A stretch of DNA of 64,000 nt from Paramacrobiotus metropolitanus (lineage: Eukaryota; Tardigrada; Eutardigrada; Parachela; Macrobiotidae): NCBI RefSeq assembly GCF_019649055.1, contig NW_026570437.1, positions 1 through 64,000 on the forward strand, given 5' to 3'. The translations under genes were made by a program, and so were the position numbers. Position 1 is the stretch's first letter. Each line of letters begins with the position of its first letter. Under the pieces are notes generated by a model, which was not told the DNA's origin, made no database searches, and saw only the letters and a list, made by a program, of their open reading frames with translations. This document shows, piece after piece, positions 45,750 to 58,521 of this stretch.

Positions 45750-45879
45750 CTTCGGTTCCGATAAAATGATTACCAATTTACCGAGATACACTTTGACTTG
45801 TACAGTCTGTACATGACAAATTGACAACTATTTGTGTCGTCAATTCGCAATATTTTTGATAGCTTCAGGCTTTCATCGC

Positions 45880-46363
45880 TTAATTCTTTTCAAAAGGCGG
45901 CTTTTCATGGCTTAAATTAACTGCATAAATTCGGTTGTCATTTACGCATAGCATTATGTAATCAGTGGTTAGGAAGCGCACAATGGATTTCTTACGCACA
46001 TCTTCTCCCGTGGGAGCAACGATTTGGCGATACAACATATGATATTTCTTGGAAAACACGTTTTTCACCGTCGCCTGATGCCATTCAGTGCCGGTGTATG
46101 CCAAAATGTCGCGGTGGATGAATTACCAGGAATGCCAAGTAGACCGCGCGGCAGTTTGAGGCCGCCTCGGTGATGCGCTTCGTGTTTCTGCAGTGACCCA
46201 CGCGGGAGCAGCACTGGCCGCTCACCAACGGGATGGCCAAAGAAGAACAACCATGCACGGTCTTTATTGTAAAGGTCACGAGTGTGTAGTGCTTGCATTT
46301 TGGGTAATCTGTCCAGTTTTTATAATTCCCAGTAATACTGAGGTTAAAATACAAGAAAAACAC
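45880..46363 (-). pseudogene. Tudor-like gene relic, copy 2
   Basis: The frame 45880-46104 reads as a Tudor-type barrel: AYTGTEWHQATVKNV, KYHMLYRQIVAPTGEDVRKK, then a hydrophobic end. An upstream stop and a frame change near 46105 separate it from 46065-46298 (GHPVGERPVLLPRGSL). The homologous relic at 38483-38927 is more eroded. No start codon or promoter is evident. It could be a leftover third exon or a separate dead gene. Confidence 0.4.
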
Positions 46364-46727
46364 ATAACAGAAACCTAAGAAATAAACCTAATAAGCCTAA
46401 GAAACCTAAGTAAACCTAAGAAACACTGTTCCAGAAAAACGTTATTAGAGAGGTCTTCACAGAGATTTAATTCTTGCTCTTGAGATCGAGTGTCGGTAAA
46501 CGAATTAGCTATTAGTTACGTAAGCTCATCAGCTTAGAGATAAATGCAAAACATACTACAAAAATCGTACACGCTCGATGCAGCGTTCGCTGTCGCGTGC
46601 TCCGAAAGATATTCGTTTCGTTTGTTCACACTCCAAACTCCAAAGTGGAAACGCATATGCATACATTGGCGTGAAAACAGTTTTTGCGATTCCAATTTCC
46701 GCGGAATTCCGTCTACACCAGTTACAC

Positions 46728-48806
46728 CTATGGGTTGAACCGTCGAATTCCGTCAATAATCCGCAACACCGCCAACACATCAACGAACAGACCCCGCGCG
46801 TGTTCCGTTAATTTCCACTGGCAGTCACGTATCCCGTAATCCCTCCGTAGCACCCCTTCCAGCCATACCAGATCATCCGCTCCCTCGCGTTGCCGCTGCT
46901 GTAACACCAGCTTGACGTTGCGCAGAACTAACCGCTGACACACCGTCGACCACGGCAACGTGTTCCGCCATTTATCCACATACAGATCGCGCGCCAGCAC
47001 CTTGGTATCGGTTACGACAATGCACGGCACCCGGGTTTGGAGACCCCGGAGCATGTCGAAGACCACGTTGAAGAAAGACACAGTGAACTCCCGCACGTGC
47101 GTCCCGTTGGTGATCAGCAGGAGCTGGGTGTTCGGGTTGATCGTGTGGCACAACGCATAAGGCAGTTTGGCCCGGGGATACTTGCCTGGGTCGATTATAA
47201 CGGTGGTCAGCATGCCGGCGGTGGCAATCCCGTTCCATTTGGTGCATACACGGCGGCACGTCATCTGTTGGTTGACCGCTAGACAGGAGAGGATTTCCGC
47301 CGTGATGCGCGGTGTCAATTCGGACACTAATGGGTCTGACGAGCGACTTAGCGCAGCCGATTTAGCCTGCAAAAGACTGAGCTAGCCTATATGTATATCG
47401 CCATCCAAGCATAATTCATAATTAACTTATTATGCGGGCGATCACAGTAGTTCAGCGCTAAAAATATATTCCGTGTTTTTTTTTTCTTTAGATTGTGATT
47501 TTGAAGTTGTTTGAACGGCTTCACTTGGACACCCCGGCCTAAGACGAAACATAACTCATTGGTTATACCATAGCGACTTACTTTAGTTGGCTTTTTCGCC
47601 GGCGTGCCGCCGGCAACGTCCAGAGATCGTTTCGGCACCTGATTCTGTTTCGGTTTCGGTTTCGGAGAGTGTCTAAACTTCTCCACAACTTCACGTAGCT
47701 TACTCATCTAAAACTCCAAGCACATTTTGTGAAAATGCTTTAAAGATACAGATACCAGATTTAAATGAGCCTTAATGAAGTGCTTCGAATTTTCTCGATT
47801 AATGCATATCACTGATATGCACTGATATGATATCAGTCACCTAAAGCAAATGTTTTGTCAACATAAACTTTTCCAATAGCGTCGTAAAATATTTTTACTG
47901 CACGGATTTGACTACGGTAATTGGATAATTATACATATTATCCTAATAAGAACTACCGTTAACAACGGCCGAACGTCTGAAAGCAGGCGCAGGGCCTCAG
48001 TGAACGGTTATTGGCATTTCCATACTCACCACTTCAGTATCGGGCATCGGTGTCTCCTGGTGGGACAGGTAGACGAGGTCCAGCCACCCGGTCTGTCCTG
48101 GACGGAGCCCGACGCTGATGCTGCTGGTGGCGGTATGCCAGGCCGTGCGGAACGCCGCCCCGGCCTGGATCAGAAGGATCTGTTGGGAGGCGGCCATCAG
48201 ATGCTTATCCATGACAGGCACGGCGTGTCGCCAGTAGCGCAGCCGCTCGGACGGGTAGGGGACCCACCCGTCCCCGTGCTCCACCGGGGGGACGCGCCGC
48301 ACGCGCTCCGGCCGCACCACCGTGCGCAGCGTCTCCCCGCCCGGGAGGTGGATGGCCACACAAGCGTACTGGGCGTCCTCCCCCGCCAGGAAGGTGGAGG
48401 GGTACCAGTACCACGGCTGACCGGGGACGAACTTCAGCGAGCGGAGCACCCCCCGACAATACGTCGTGTAATCAGGGGCGGTGCAGTAGAGGGTTAGGAC
48501 GGGGGTCCCGGGGGTCGGGGGCGCGGGGGAGCAGGGCCCCCGCCATTCCAGGCACTGGCAAACGGGCACGCTGACTTTGTTCTGACCCGTCACGCCGAAG
48601 TCAACGAGGAAATCGCCGTTCGCCGCCAGATCGCGGATGATGCCGTGGCGCACTAGGCCGTTGGTGTCGTCACGCAGACCGACCACGCCACAGCGATACA
48701 GGTTCCGTATGAAATCCATTTTTCTCAAGGTTGTCGCTATGTTCGCGACATGCGCAGGTGGTGCGGTGGCCGTTGGAACAACCGACGAACCTGACGTATC
48801 GTTCAT
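46728..48806 (-). CDS. Orphan family B gene (Tudor-like plus F-box), copy 2, intact, about 513 aa
   Basis: Exon 1 is 48030-48806, exon 2 47582-47707, exon 3 46728-47366; all junctions are phase 0 with GTGAGT and GTAAGT donors. The joining is supported by copy 1, where the same three exons and splice sites recur. Exon 1 has a Tudor-like module (residues about 35-90: YRCGVVGLRDDTNGLVRHG, DFLVDFG), a second aromatic module (QPWYWYPSTFLAGEDAQYACV) and WLDLVYLSHQE. Exon 2 is a Lys/Pro-rich, possibly nuclear-localising linker (KPKPKQNQVPKRS). Exon 3 starts with an F-box (LTPRITAEILSCLAVNQQ...CRRVCTKWN), then LLLITNGTHVREF and VPCIVVTDT. F-box proteins recruit substrates to SCF ubiquitin ligases; a Tudor-type reader could supply the substrate side, which is inference. 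The ATG at 48836 is an alternative start. Confidence 0.7.
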
Positions 48807-48836
48807 AATTAGTTTCTTTAAGAGCAAACAGACCAC

Positions 48837-50120
48837 ACAGAAATTTTAGTCCAAGATTAGGCTTAGATAGCGCTGACTACGGGTGCAGTTCCCGAAGCCA
48901 CCTCGGGAAAGATGGAAAAGGGGTCCTTTGACCAGTGTCCAGGCGGATATGCGCTATCCAGAGCTAAGATTAAGATCAGCATGAAAATATGGCTCATATA
49001 CTGTAAATTGGTATATAGCAAATGGGGTGACATGGAATTACTGCCCATCTTTCTAAACGTTTGCTTTGGCGATTACTTTTTTTGAATCTGGTGCAGCTGA
49101 ATGAGGCCATGCGATGGCACTGGCAGTTCAACAGCAGTTCCACTTGCATTCTCAAACTGGCAACCGTAGATGGTTGCCGTGCCGACATGACGGTTTATTG
49201 GCAGCCGCCCGGTCAATCGCTCTCTTGTGTGTGCGCGTCTCGCCGGAGTTTTGAAAAATAAAAACAAATAAAATGCTTTCCGACGAAGTTTTTAAAAAAT
49301 GGGTTGATTACATGAAGACTGGCCACTGGAGAACCAAAAAATCACATGTTGCGTCACTTCAGCACATAGTACACTTATCTAACCTCTTACCGACACAAAA
49401 CGTTTCCTGAACACAGGCTGCGTTACCCCGCATAAAAGCAACACTGATTTTCTGCTTCGGGAACTTAGTGGACCGTTTCTCTTGATGAAAAAGCAACTTT
49501 CAGACTCGAGCGCAACATCCGGTTGAGTAAAATACGTATACAAACAGGTTCACCGAGAGACCTGCTTTCTAATTTTATCCATATTATGAAAATGCCCGGA
49601 ATGCGAAAAACATTTGAAGTCGAGTAAAATTTATTTGACTGTAACCGCGCCACTGTAACGTAACATCTACCCAATGTGCTTGACTTTTTGTAAACAAAAC
49701 AACTCTGTGTGTCGCGGAAGAGCATGAGCATAGAGAATGAGTTCAAAACACATATGTCAAAACGCAAAAACCGCGGAAAAGGGAAACGTAATTCCACGAC
49801 AACCACCATTTATCCCAAACCGGAAGAAAAATTACCACAACGCCGCATCCGAGCCACCGCGACCGAACCACAACCCGGATGAACCCGGATGCGCGCGGCA
49901 ACAAAACTGTAAATCTAAGACGAAAAAAATAACTCAACGGTCCTCGGTTTTTAAATCAGCATGCGATCCAAATACTGTACAACGCGCGCGGGGATTACGT
50001 AATATGCATCTCTTCTTGCCGACTGTAAATTCTTTGTAACTCTTTTCTTGTTGACTGGGAGAGACACCATCACACCAACGGACCGAGAGAAGACCACGGT
50101 GAATTTTCCAAGGGGGAATG
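48837..50120. other. Intergenic DNA between family B copy 2 and JUN
   Basis: About 1.3 kb with only short frames. It contains the upstream region of family B copy 2 and the 3' untranslated part of JUN. No repeat or RNA gene recognised. Confidence 0.4.
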
Positions 50121-52529
50121 CTATTTCTCGGCGCGGGCAGACTCAGCCAGCAGGCTGTCCACCGACCGTCGCAGACTCTCCGACATATCAAAATGACATC
50201 CATTCTGCAACGAACATCCACCACCATCAAGCCCATAATTTTTAATATTTTTATTCATATTTTAAATTTTTTTTGGTGAAAATTTTCTTCAGTCTTCTAT
50301 TTGTTAACAATTTATCTTGCATGAAAAGGTTTACCGAAATATTTTCTAAACCTGTTGATAATCTGTACGAGTATTAACATTTATTTATATATAAAACGCC
50401 TATTTTCATCTATAATTTCCAGACATTAGGAAAGGTCACCGAGTACGTGTGCCTGTTACGATTCTTAAGTTTAAAACATCGAAGCTATACACAACATCTT
50501 AATACAGATTATCATAGATTCATAACAATATATTTATAAAATCGTTATTCAAATACTGGTTAAGATTAATACGGGAAGAAAGGTCACTGCGTACCTGTAC
50601 ATGCAGGGCCACCTGCTTCTTCATGGCGGCGATCTGTCGCCGCAGATTATCGGCTTCTTTTTCCAGCGCTTCATTGTCGTCCCGCACCTTATTCGCCTGC
50701 CCGCTCAGCTCATCGATACGCTCCAGTTTCCGCTGGCGACAACGCGCCGCCGCCAGACGATTCCTGCCAAAAGCGCAACAAAAAAGTTTTACCTACATTT
50801 TAAATCAACTTAATTTAACTAAATACGCAGTATTTAGACAACTGTCTGATAAATAACTTTCAAAATTACATTACTTTGTTAAAATTTAATTAAAAAGGAA
50901 TTTATTAAGTGAATTTATTAAGAACTGAAAATCAACTGAAAACTAGTGAATTTATTAAGAATTTTAAAACTGTCACTGACCGTTCGCGTTTGCGGGCCCG
51001 ACGATGCATCCGCTCCTCGTCCGAGTCCATATTGTCCACCTGCATGGGCTCCTCGGTGGTTTCCATGTCCAGCTCCTCGCTGTCCTCACTGTCGTGGCGC
51101 CGCCGCCCCGGGTGGTGCAGGGAGCTGGAGCTGGCCGGCCGACTGGGCACCCGCTGCCCCTCCGACACGGACGGCGACAGGGAAGCCGACGGGGAGTAGG
51201 GCAGCGCCTCGGCGGGCGCCGGCGGCGGCGGGGGCTCGCTGGATTTGGTGGGACGCCGGCGCCCACGGGAGGCGGCGGGCGCCAGGATGGTCAAGGGCCC
51301 GGCGGCGGAGGTGGGGGGAATGATGCTGGTGGGGGAGATGGGCGATAAGACGATCTGCGGGAGGAGCGGCACCGGCAGACTGCTGCCGTGCTTCAGACCG
51401 CCCAGGCCGGTAGTCAAGTGGGCTGGCAAGATATCTGTAACAAATTTATTCGCTTAAACTTCCATTTCCCAGAATTATTTCGCTTTACATATATGCGAAA
51501 TTTTAATACAGCTTCTCATCAGATTTTCTTCAGCCTATTTCGTTCCAATGAGATCCTTATTTTTTTAAAATTTATTCAATTGTTTATTTTGGTCCTGCGT
51601 GTTGTAGCTTTATTTTCCTTTCTTTTAATTCCGTGAAATAACTATAACTACAGTATATAATTTACTACCGGTTTCAGCACTTTGTTTTCGAGAAACAATT
51701 TTATTCTGAAAATAATTCCGATTTAATTCCTTCGATAATTCTAAATGAGTTCGCAGAATGTCAAAATACAATAAATGATACCGCAATAAATTCTAACTTC
51801 TGAACAATTTTATTACATTTACTCAATTTCGCTATGCTGTGTCATGTTAATGGATATTTATTCTTAAATTATCATTTTAAAAAATATTAATTCATTTGAG
51901 TTCCACTTTATTATGATATTTCTTCGAATTTATTTTACAGTTACAGTGTGCAGTAGTTTCAGTTTTAAGTAAGTACACTCACTGCTTTGATTTGGTCCAT
52001 GGTGCGCCTTGTTATTATTCTCCGACTGGGAATGCGCCGGCACCGGGCTGGACGGGATGTGCATGAGGAAGGGCGCGGCGAGCGGCACCGGCAGGGGGAA
52101 CCCGTACGCCGTGTAGGGGCTGGGCGGGCCCCCGGCCAACACATTGACGAACCCGCTCTGCACACTATTAATCGCGTCGACAAACCCCTTGGCGTACATC
52201 TGCTGCTGCTCCTCCGCCACACTGACCGGCGTCGCCCCGCCAGCCGCCCCGGGGCTCTTCTGCATCCAGTTCTGTATGATCAAGCGCTCCAGCTCCGGCG
52301 AGGAGATCTGCAGCTTCCGCACGTCCGGGGAGCTCAACAGCGGCGCGGAGCCTCCGGGGGAGAGGCCCGGGGTGCGCATATTGGGAATGGGGATCAGTTG
52401 GGGCAGGTCCAGCGTTAGGCGGCGCTTGCGCGCGGCGATATCCAGGGCGTCGTCGCCGCCCGGGCGGGGTCGCCGCGAGGGGCGGGGCGCCGCCGGGTCG
52501 GGGGACCCCGGGGGGTCGTGGCGGCTCAT
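50121..52529 (-). CDS. JUN: JUN, AP-1 bZIP transcription factor, four exons, 417 aa
   Basis: Exons 51983-52529, 50981-51434, 50595-50763 and 50121-50204, phases consistent. JUN binds TGACTCA as a dimer with itself or FOS and is activated by JNK. The N-terminus has DDAL and the delta/JNK-docking segment KRRLTLDL, then LLSSPDVRKLQISSPELERL, which keeps both JNK acceptor Ser-Pro sites (Ser63 and Ser73 of human). Next is EEQQQMYAKGFVDAI, like the human region after the transactivation sites. The basic region RKRERNRLAAARCRQRKLERI keeps the DNA-contacting Asn, Cys and Arg; the zipper heptads read L-V-L-L-M with the buried Asn. The C-terminus HVQ-NGCHF resembles human HVNSGCQL. Three introns, one inside the basic region, contrast with the intronless vertebrate gene. 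Confidence 0.94.
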
Positions 52530-52819
52530 ACTGCGGGAGGGGGGATGATGAAATCAAGGAGAAACAACGGACCAGATGGTGGGAACATGGACGGTTGGAT
52601 GTAAACGCTCAACCGCCCCGATAAACACTAGTTCCACAGACGTCCATGTACACACCGCGGTGTCCCTGATGAGGCGAGGGTTTGAGCAAGGATGGGTGAG
52701 AAATACGGTGTATACGGGAGATTGGCGCAAGATAAACACGCATTTGGGTTGCGGTTTTCCGCATAAACTGATTGGAAAAGCAAAGTTGCCTATGATAACA
52801 TCGCTGCATAGCGTTGCAT

Positions 52820-53040
52820 AGCGCGCGCAAACACAGAGACAGACAGAGAGAGAGAGACTGAACAGAGAGGGAGAGAGAGAAAAGACGTAGTACGATGATT
52901 GTACGATAAAGCACACACAGCTGCAGCGGATATGCGCGGCGCCAGTGTGATTCATAAACGGCTTTTTGGCTGCCGTTTTCAGCGTAGCGCTGGCTAGAAC
53001 GTGATCCGACAGCGTGACTCAGCCGCGCCCCGTTCTGAGT
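52820..53040 (-). promoter_or_regulatory. JUN upstream region with AP-1 site and CT tract
   Basis: A consensus AP-1 site TGACTCA (53015-53021) lies in a 26-bp block (53008-53033) that is identical to 56969-56994 upstream of the NCoR gene. Closer to the gene is a CT-rich tract in the transcribed sense (52832-52885). Binding of AP-1 would allow JUN autoregulation, as known for mammalian JUN. Confidence 0.55.
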
Positions 53041-54101
53041 TAAAGCCGCGCTGCAACAACGGCCGCGCATTACTGTAGACACGTAAATGCGGCGGCCGAT
53101 AAACATTTTATTCACAAGCAAAAGCTCGCGGTTAAACGCAGCAAAATTCGAATATTCAAACCAAAGTCCATGATGTCCTGTTTTCTTTGTGACGTAAGTA
53201 CTGCCTGTGTCGAGTGTCAGTGCACATATCTGCCTAAATATTTTATACTAATGTTCTGCTGGTCTGTGTGATAATAAATAATGGTATTTCAATTAATTAA
53301 AATAAATTAAATAACTGAATATTTAGTTTAATTTCTAGATTTCTATGAATTATCAAAATGAATTTTATTTTGTTTTAAATGAATATATGTAATTCATATT
53401 ATTTATTTATTTCGTTAAATAATTAAATTTCTGAACTTCTAACCACACAGTGAAAATTTATATTAATCAAATTCATATCACCGTCCATAAACCGCTTACA
53501 GGGCATTAAATTTTATATCTCCCAACCCGTTTATTTTATTCCAGCTAAATTTGTTCCAAACAACCTGCCAACTAGACATATTATACTGGCGATGCGCGCA
53601 TAACTTAATCGAAATAATTTAAATTTTTTCCGAGGAAATTGTATTCATTCTTGTTAAAAACTTAAGGAACGTAATTAAAATTCCAGTGCGTTATTTCTCT
53701 GTAATTACACAGCGCGGATCTTTTTCCCAGCATTCTGGCTCACATGTGTAATTAAACATTCTCTACAATTTAAAACATTAACCGAAAATAAACTAAATAC
53801 GATTTTTTGCGAGCAGATAAGACATTCCATTATTTATAAAAAAAACTAAAGCCTAATTTACGCGAGCCAGAATTTTTTTCTTCACTGGTTCTTAAAATTA
53901 ATCCATTTAAGCAAACCCACCAAAATCCCCAACAGCAACAAAAGAAGCCAACACAGGAGAAAATTTCACCCATTAAAAACAAAAAAAACGAGCAAATAAA
54001 AATCCTCTTTTGTGCGAAATAAATCGCCCCGCCTTGCGAATATTTTCCCGAAAACAAGCGAAGCTATCGATAAACAAATTAAACCGCTGGAAATGTCGGA
54101 A
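53041..54101. other. Intergenic DNA upstream of JUN and downstream of BACURD
   Basis: AT-rich, no supported gene, RNA or repeat. It contains the distal JUN promoter and the 3' flank of the KCTD gene. Confidence 0.45.
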
Positions 54102-56467
54102 TCAGCTGTTGTTGTTGACCGCCCGCGGGGCGGCGGGCCCCGCCAACCGCCGCACCACCTGCACGTTGGCGGAGTTGACGGAGCAGGAGCGGTCGTCGTC
54201 CTCGTCGTTGTAGTTGACGCGCTGCCGGCTGCGCGTGGCCTGCAGTAGTTCCGTGTCCACGTTCTGCTCGTACAGGAGAATATTCAGGGATTCTTCCAGA
54301 ACCCGCGCTTCGGGGAAATCCACCTTGGTGTGCTTGCGGTCCGACGCGTAGACGATGGAGGTGCAGCAGACTTCGGCCACTTTCTTCCCGTGCCCGAAGA
54401 AGGACCAGCAGCAGATCTCCGCGTTACTGATCACGTCTTTCAGGAAGAGGATGCGTCCGTTGAAGCGCAGGCTGAGTTTGTCGAAGAGCTCGATACTCTT
54501 CAGCAGGTTATCGTCCGATGTCCTGCAAGGACAGGTTTACTGAATTAATTTTGCAGGAATAAATTTTTATATTTTATATCTGATCTAAGAGTGAATAATA
54601 ATTTATTAGTTCATCAAGATATAATTATTATTATAATTTTACAATTCGGTTTAAAGTTTTATCATACACTTAACAGTGCAAATTCGCTTTCATTTAACCA
54701 TCGATTTTAACTTTTTTTATCTAGAACTGGTCAAACAATTCACTAATCTTTAACAGATTCTCATCCGAAGGTCGCAAAGACAGATTTATTAAATAAATTC
54801 TGTGGAAATAAATGTTCAGATTTCAAACCCGATCGAAAAATATTTTTCACCTATTTAAACTTACTAGTAATTAATTTTACAGTTAAATTACAATTTCGAG
54901 ATAGTTGTAAAACTGCAAATTAATTTTTGGTTCATGCAGTTTTATTAATTTTTTGGATATACACATATATCTCAAAAACCAGGCGTTCAAGCTTTTAAAA
55001 GCACTGGTGAGAAATAAACTAATAAATTAACGCCGCCAAACACTTACACCGTGTACGAGTATTTGTTGTGCCGGTTGACCTGCAGTTTGATTACGGGCTT
55101 CTTGGTGTTGCTGATCAGGAGATTTTCTTCGCGCGGCGACGTGATCAGCGGCACATGACACATCGGGGACGTTCGACACTGCAGCGCCGACTCGCATTTG
55201 CGAAGAAGCTCCTGCAAACCAACGTACGAAACTATGAATGATTGCGTTGAAATGTTTGCACAACGACTACCTCGTCGATGGAAAATGTAGCGTTGCGCGC
55301 GCGCGAAAACGTGCGGTAAGCGGGTGCGCGGCAACATTAAACGTCTAACACACTAACACGAAATAAAAAAAAATCTATAATAAAAATCGCAAATATAAAA
55401 TCGATCAATATACAGTAAAAATGATAATAAACCAAAAATTATATGATAAGCAGTGAAAAAGGGACAATCTGTTAAATACACGTTTGATCAATGAAAGACT
55501 GGATAAAACAAATAATTCAAACGAAACGAACCAACGCCTACGACTAGGTGATTCAGCAAATAGTAAAAATAAAACGGTCAAAACGATACACAAATATCCA
55601 AATGGATGCCCGATCGGCCGATCCTAACCTCGCACAAATAATATTTGGCTTCGTGATACAGCTCTTCAATTTCCGTCGGGCCGGAGGGCAGCGGGACGTC
55701 GCCATCCCGCAGCCAATTTAAAATCGTTCCAAAGTGTTTCCCACACCGATCAATCCGCACAAAACCTGTCCAACACATGAATTTCTATGATTATTTACAC
55801 ACTCAATTTATTTGTCAAGTGATTTTTACGCTTCACGGTTCCACGTAATACCAAATTTAAAAAACTATGTAAACCCTCGTTTATTTGTTAATTAAAATTT
55901 AAGCTTAATGGCTCCACCTTCCACGTACTACCAAATTAAAAAAATGCAGTTTCCAATTAGAAAAATATTAGGTTATTACTGATCAATTTTCCCAGGGTTT
56001 GTGTTAAGCTCCAAATTCGCTTTAATGGAAAGCACAATACCAATAGCCACTTTTCTACGTTTCATCCTGGTTAGCATCAGCACACCAAGGGCAACGGCGA
56101 TTTACGTACAGTATGTACCACGAATAATGACGAATTTATTCAAACGGAGGCTTCATTTTTTTAGAATTATATTAGTGCAGTGTATTCGAGCTCATACCTT
56201 CGGAATCCTTGCGGAATCCCATGGGAGTGGTGAACATGGTCTTCAGCATGGTATCTTTCGATGCCAGTGTGTGGATGGTGGTGATGTGCAGCGTCCCTGC
56301 AACACCGACAATTTCTTCTTCCTATCTTTATCAACGGAACGCTGACTAAATATCCCCCATTCTAAACCATAGGTTTTACCTCCGACATTCAGTTTGACGT
56401 AGAAACCCCGTCCATCCCCGTTCTCCGATGCCTCCGATCCGCTCGGAGATTTCTCATGGAAATCCAT
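54102..56467 (-). CDS. BACURD-type BTB adaptor (KCTD10/KCTD13/TNFAIP1), five exons, 302 aa
   Basis: Exons 56380-56467, 56198-56296, 55629-55765, 55048-55211 and 54102-54522; all phases fit. BACURD proteins are substrate adaptors for cullin-3 ubiquitin ligases and in mammals target RhoA. The BTB/T1 domain spans about residues 24-110: [64 protein letters not shown]. The family C-terminal part follows: [88 protein letters not shown], and an acidic then neutral tail. This matches all three vertebrate paralogues; which one is orthologous cannot be said. Head-to-head with the NCoR gene. Confidence 0.94.
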
Positions 56468-58521
56468 ACTAAAAACGCTCTTCTCCGCTATTGCGCAGAT
56501 TCTTCACAAGTTATCACTTATCAGAATAGTGAAAAAATTCTCATTAACACGACTAATAGCTGTGACAATCACAACAAAACTTGTTGCAAGCAAAACAGCA
56601 AACTCACGAAAATGAGAAAATCCAAAATTTGATTTCGCCATGTGCTGATTAGTGATGGCGGAGAAGTGGCGTGCCGAGCTTCGATATTGAGGGGTTACAT
56701 TAAAAAAATTAAAAATTGGGAATAATTCTGTAATTCGAAAGCAACGCAGTTACAACATCAGCAATTTTGTTCTGGTTGAAAAAATAGAATTCTCAACAAT
56801 GCCGATCGTAAAATAAAGCAATAGTTTGCTGAATAGATAGAGAAATATTTTTCATTAAAAGTTTCATGCTTAGTCTGATTTGGGAATTGTCCGCCCCATG
56901 CTGTAGGTTCGTTACGCCGCTGGCGCAGCGCAACACATCAAACACGCTGGAACGTGACGACAGACCGAGACAGCGTGACTCAGCCGCGCCCCGTATGCAG
57001 CCGTGCACGGCGACGCGCCGACGCCATCACAATCGCCACCGCGGTCCGAATGGCGCAATGTGCAGCGGAAATGCCCGTGCGCCGAGTTGTTTTCAACTTT
57101 CTCTCTCTCTCTCTCTCTCTGGTCTCTCTCGCTCGGCCCAACCCACTGGCAGGCAGACTGGCTGCGACGGAAATTTTTGATTTTGGCATGCTGCGCGTCC
57201 AAGAACCAATTTTTCGAGAAGCCCGTGTGTGTGTGTTCTCGCGTTACTTTTTCGAATTACAACCCGAATATTATTTTATTCCTGTATCCTGTTTTATTTA
57301 TGGACCTTTCAGTCTTTCAGCCAAAGCCTGAATATTGGTGTGGATCGTTTTTAATTTATTCCAGTGGTTTGCGTTGGTCGCGCGTGGTCCGCGCAGAGAA
57401 ACTGAGCCCCTGTTTGTGATTTATTCGCTGACTGGCGAGAATTCGAATGTCGCGAGACTGTTGTTCTTTGGTCAGTGGATGTTGTTGTGCAATACGATTG
57501 AGTAGATGCGTTGTCATTGGATTGGTCTTCCCATCCAGGGAAATGCATGGTGATTTAGATCGCTGCAGCAAATTTTGAATTGGATTCTGGAATCACGAGC
57601 CTGCTAATGCTATCGACATTTTGCCAGCACACTGACGGTGGAATTTGGTGATGTTAGGATTGTTAGGAGCTGAACTATCCGTGGATTGAATGTGTTTTGG
57701 ATTATTTTGGATGATGAGACCGTGAAAGATTGCATAATGGAATACTTGCCAATGTAAGTCCGACAAGAATAACGCGTGAGCAGTTGTCAAGTTAGAAAAG
57801 TTAAACCGGAGTAAAACGATAATGATACTCATAAAATTATAAAAATAGTAAAATATTAAAATAAATAATAAAAGACCGATAAATATTTTTTACATTTTAT
57901 GGCTGGCATAAATCGCAGAAACAATCGAAATTACATATCTCCCGGCTGAATTATTCGATATTGCAGGAGTTTTTTTTTGAATCCGTATTTTTGTCCAGAC
58001 GATTAAAAAGTCGAACTGGTTTTTTGTCGTTAAATTTTTCATCGTTTGTAGTTTATTGTTGTTTTTGTTTATTTTGACTGGCGGTAGCTGGGATTTACAT
58101 TGATTCTGTGATTTTTTAAAATTTGCCTCGATTTAAAAATTATTAAAGTTTTTTGTCATAATTTTGTTATAAATTTCCTAGCACTTAATTACGTCTTATA
58201 GTTTTAGGCAGCATGACTGATGATAACACGAATTTTAATTTGAATTTTGTTTCGCAATTTAACTGTCCTTTAATTTAAATTTAAACAGCATCATCCAGTT
58301 CAATTTAATTGTTTGTCATAATTTCGTAATAAATTTCGTAGTAATTTATAATCAGTATTTTTCCAGGTGATTAAAAAGTGCAGCTGATTTTTCTCTGAAT
58401 TTATTCTGATTACGTTTCGTCTTTTTTCGGTTTTCTGTGCTTTGACGGCGGCGATTTTTTGTAGATCTCTAGACCAATTTCTATCGATTCGCTGAAGCGT
58501 CCCTCTTCCCCGCCTGTCGCC
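56468..58521. promoter_or_regulatory. Shared region between BACURD and NCoR genes, with AP-1 block
   Basis: About 2 kb between the divergent start codons. It contains the 26-bp block with TGACTCA (block 56969-56994), identical to the one upstream of JUN, and about 105 bp later a CT microsatellite (57099-57130). The rest (57200-58500) is probably 5' untranslated sequence and AT-rich intron of the NCoR gene; the short frames there are not convincing. Confidence 0.55.

Noticed and set aside
47387-47707. Separate small gene starting MSKLREVVEK
   Set aside because: The ATG is preceded by TAG and corresponds to TTG in the duplicate, and both flanks are splice sites in phase; it is an internal exon of family B.
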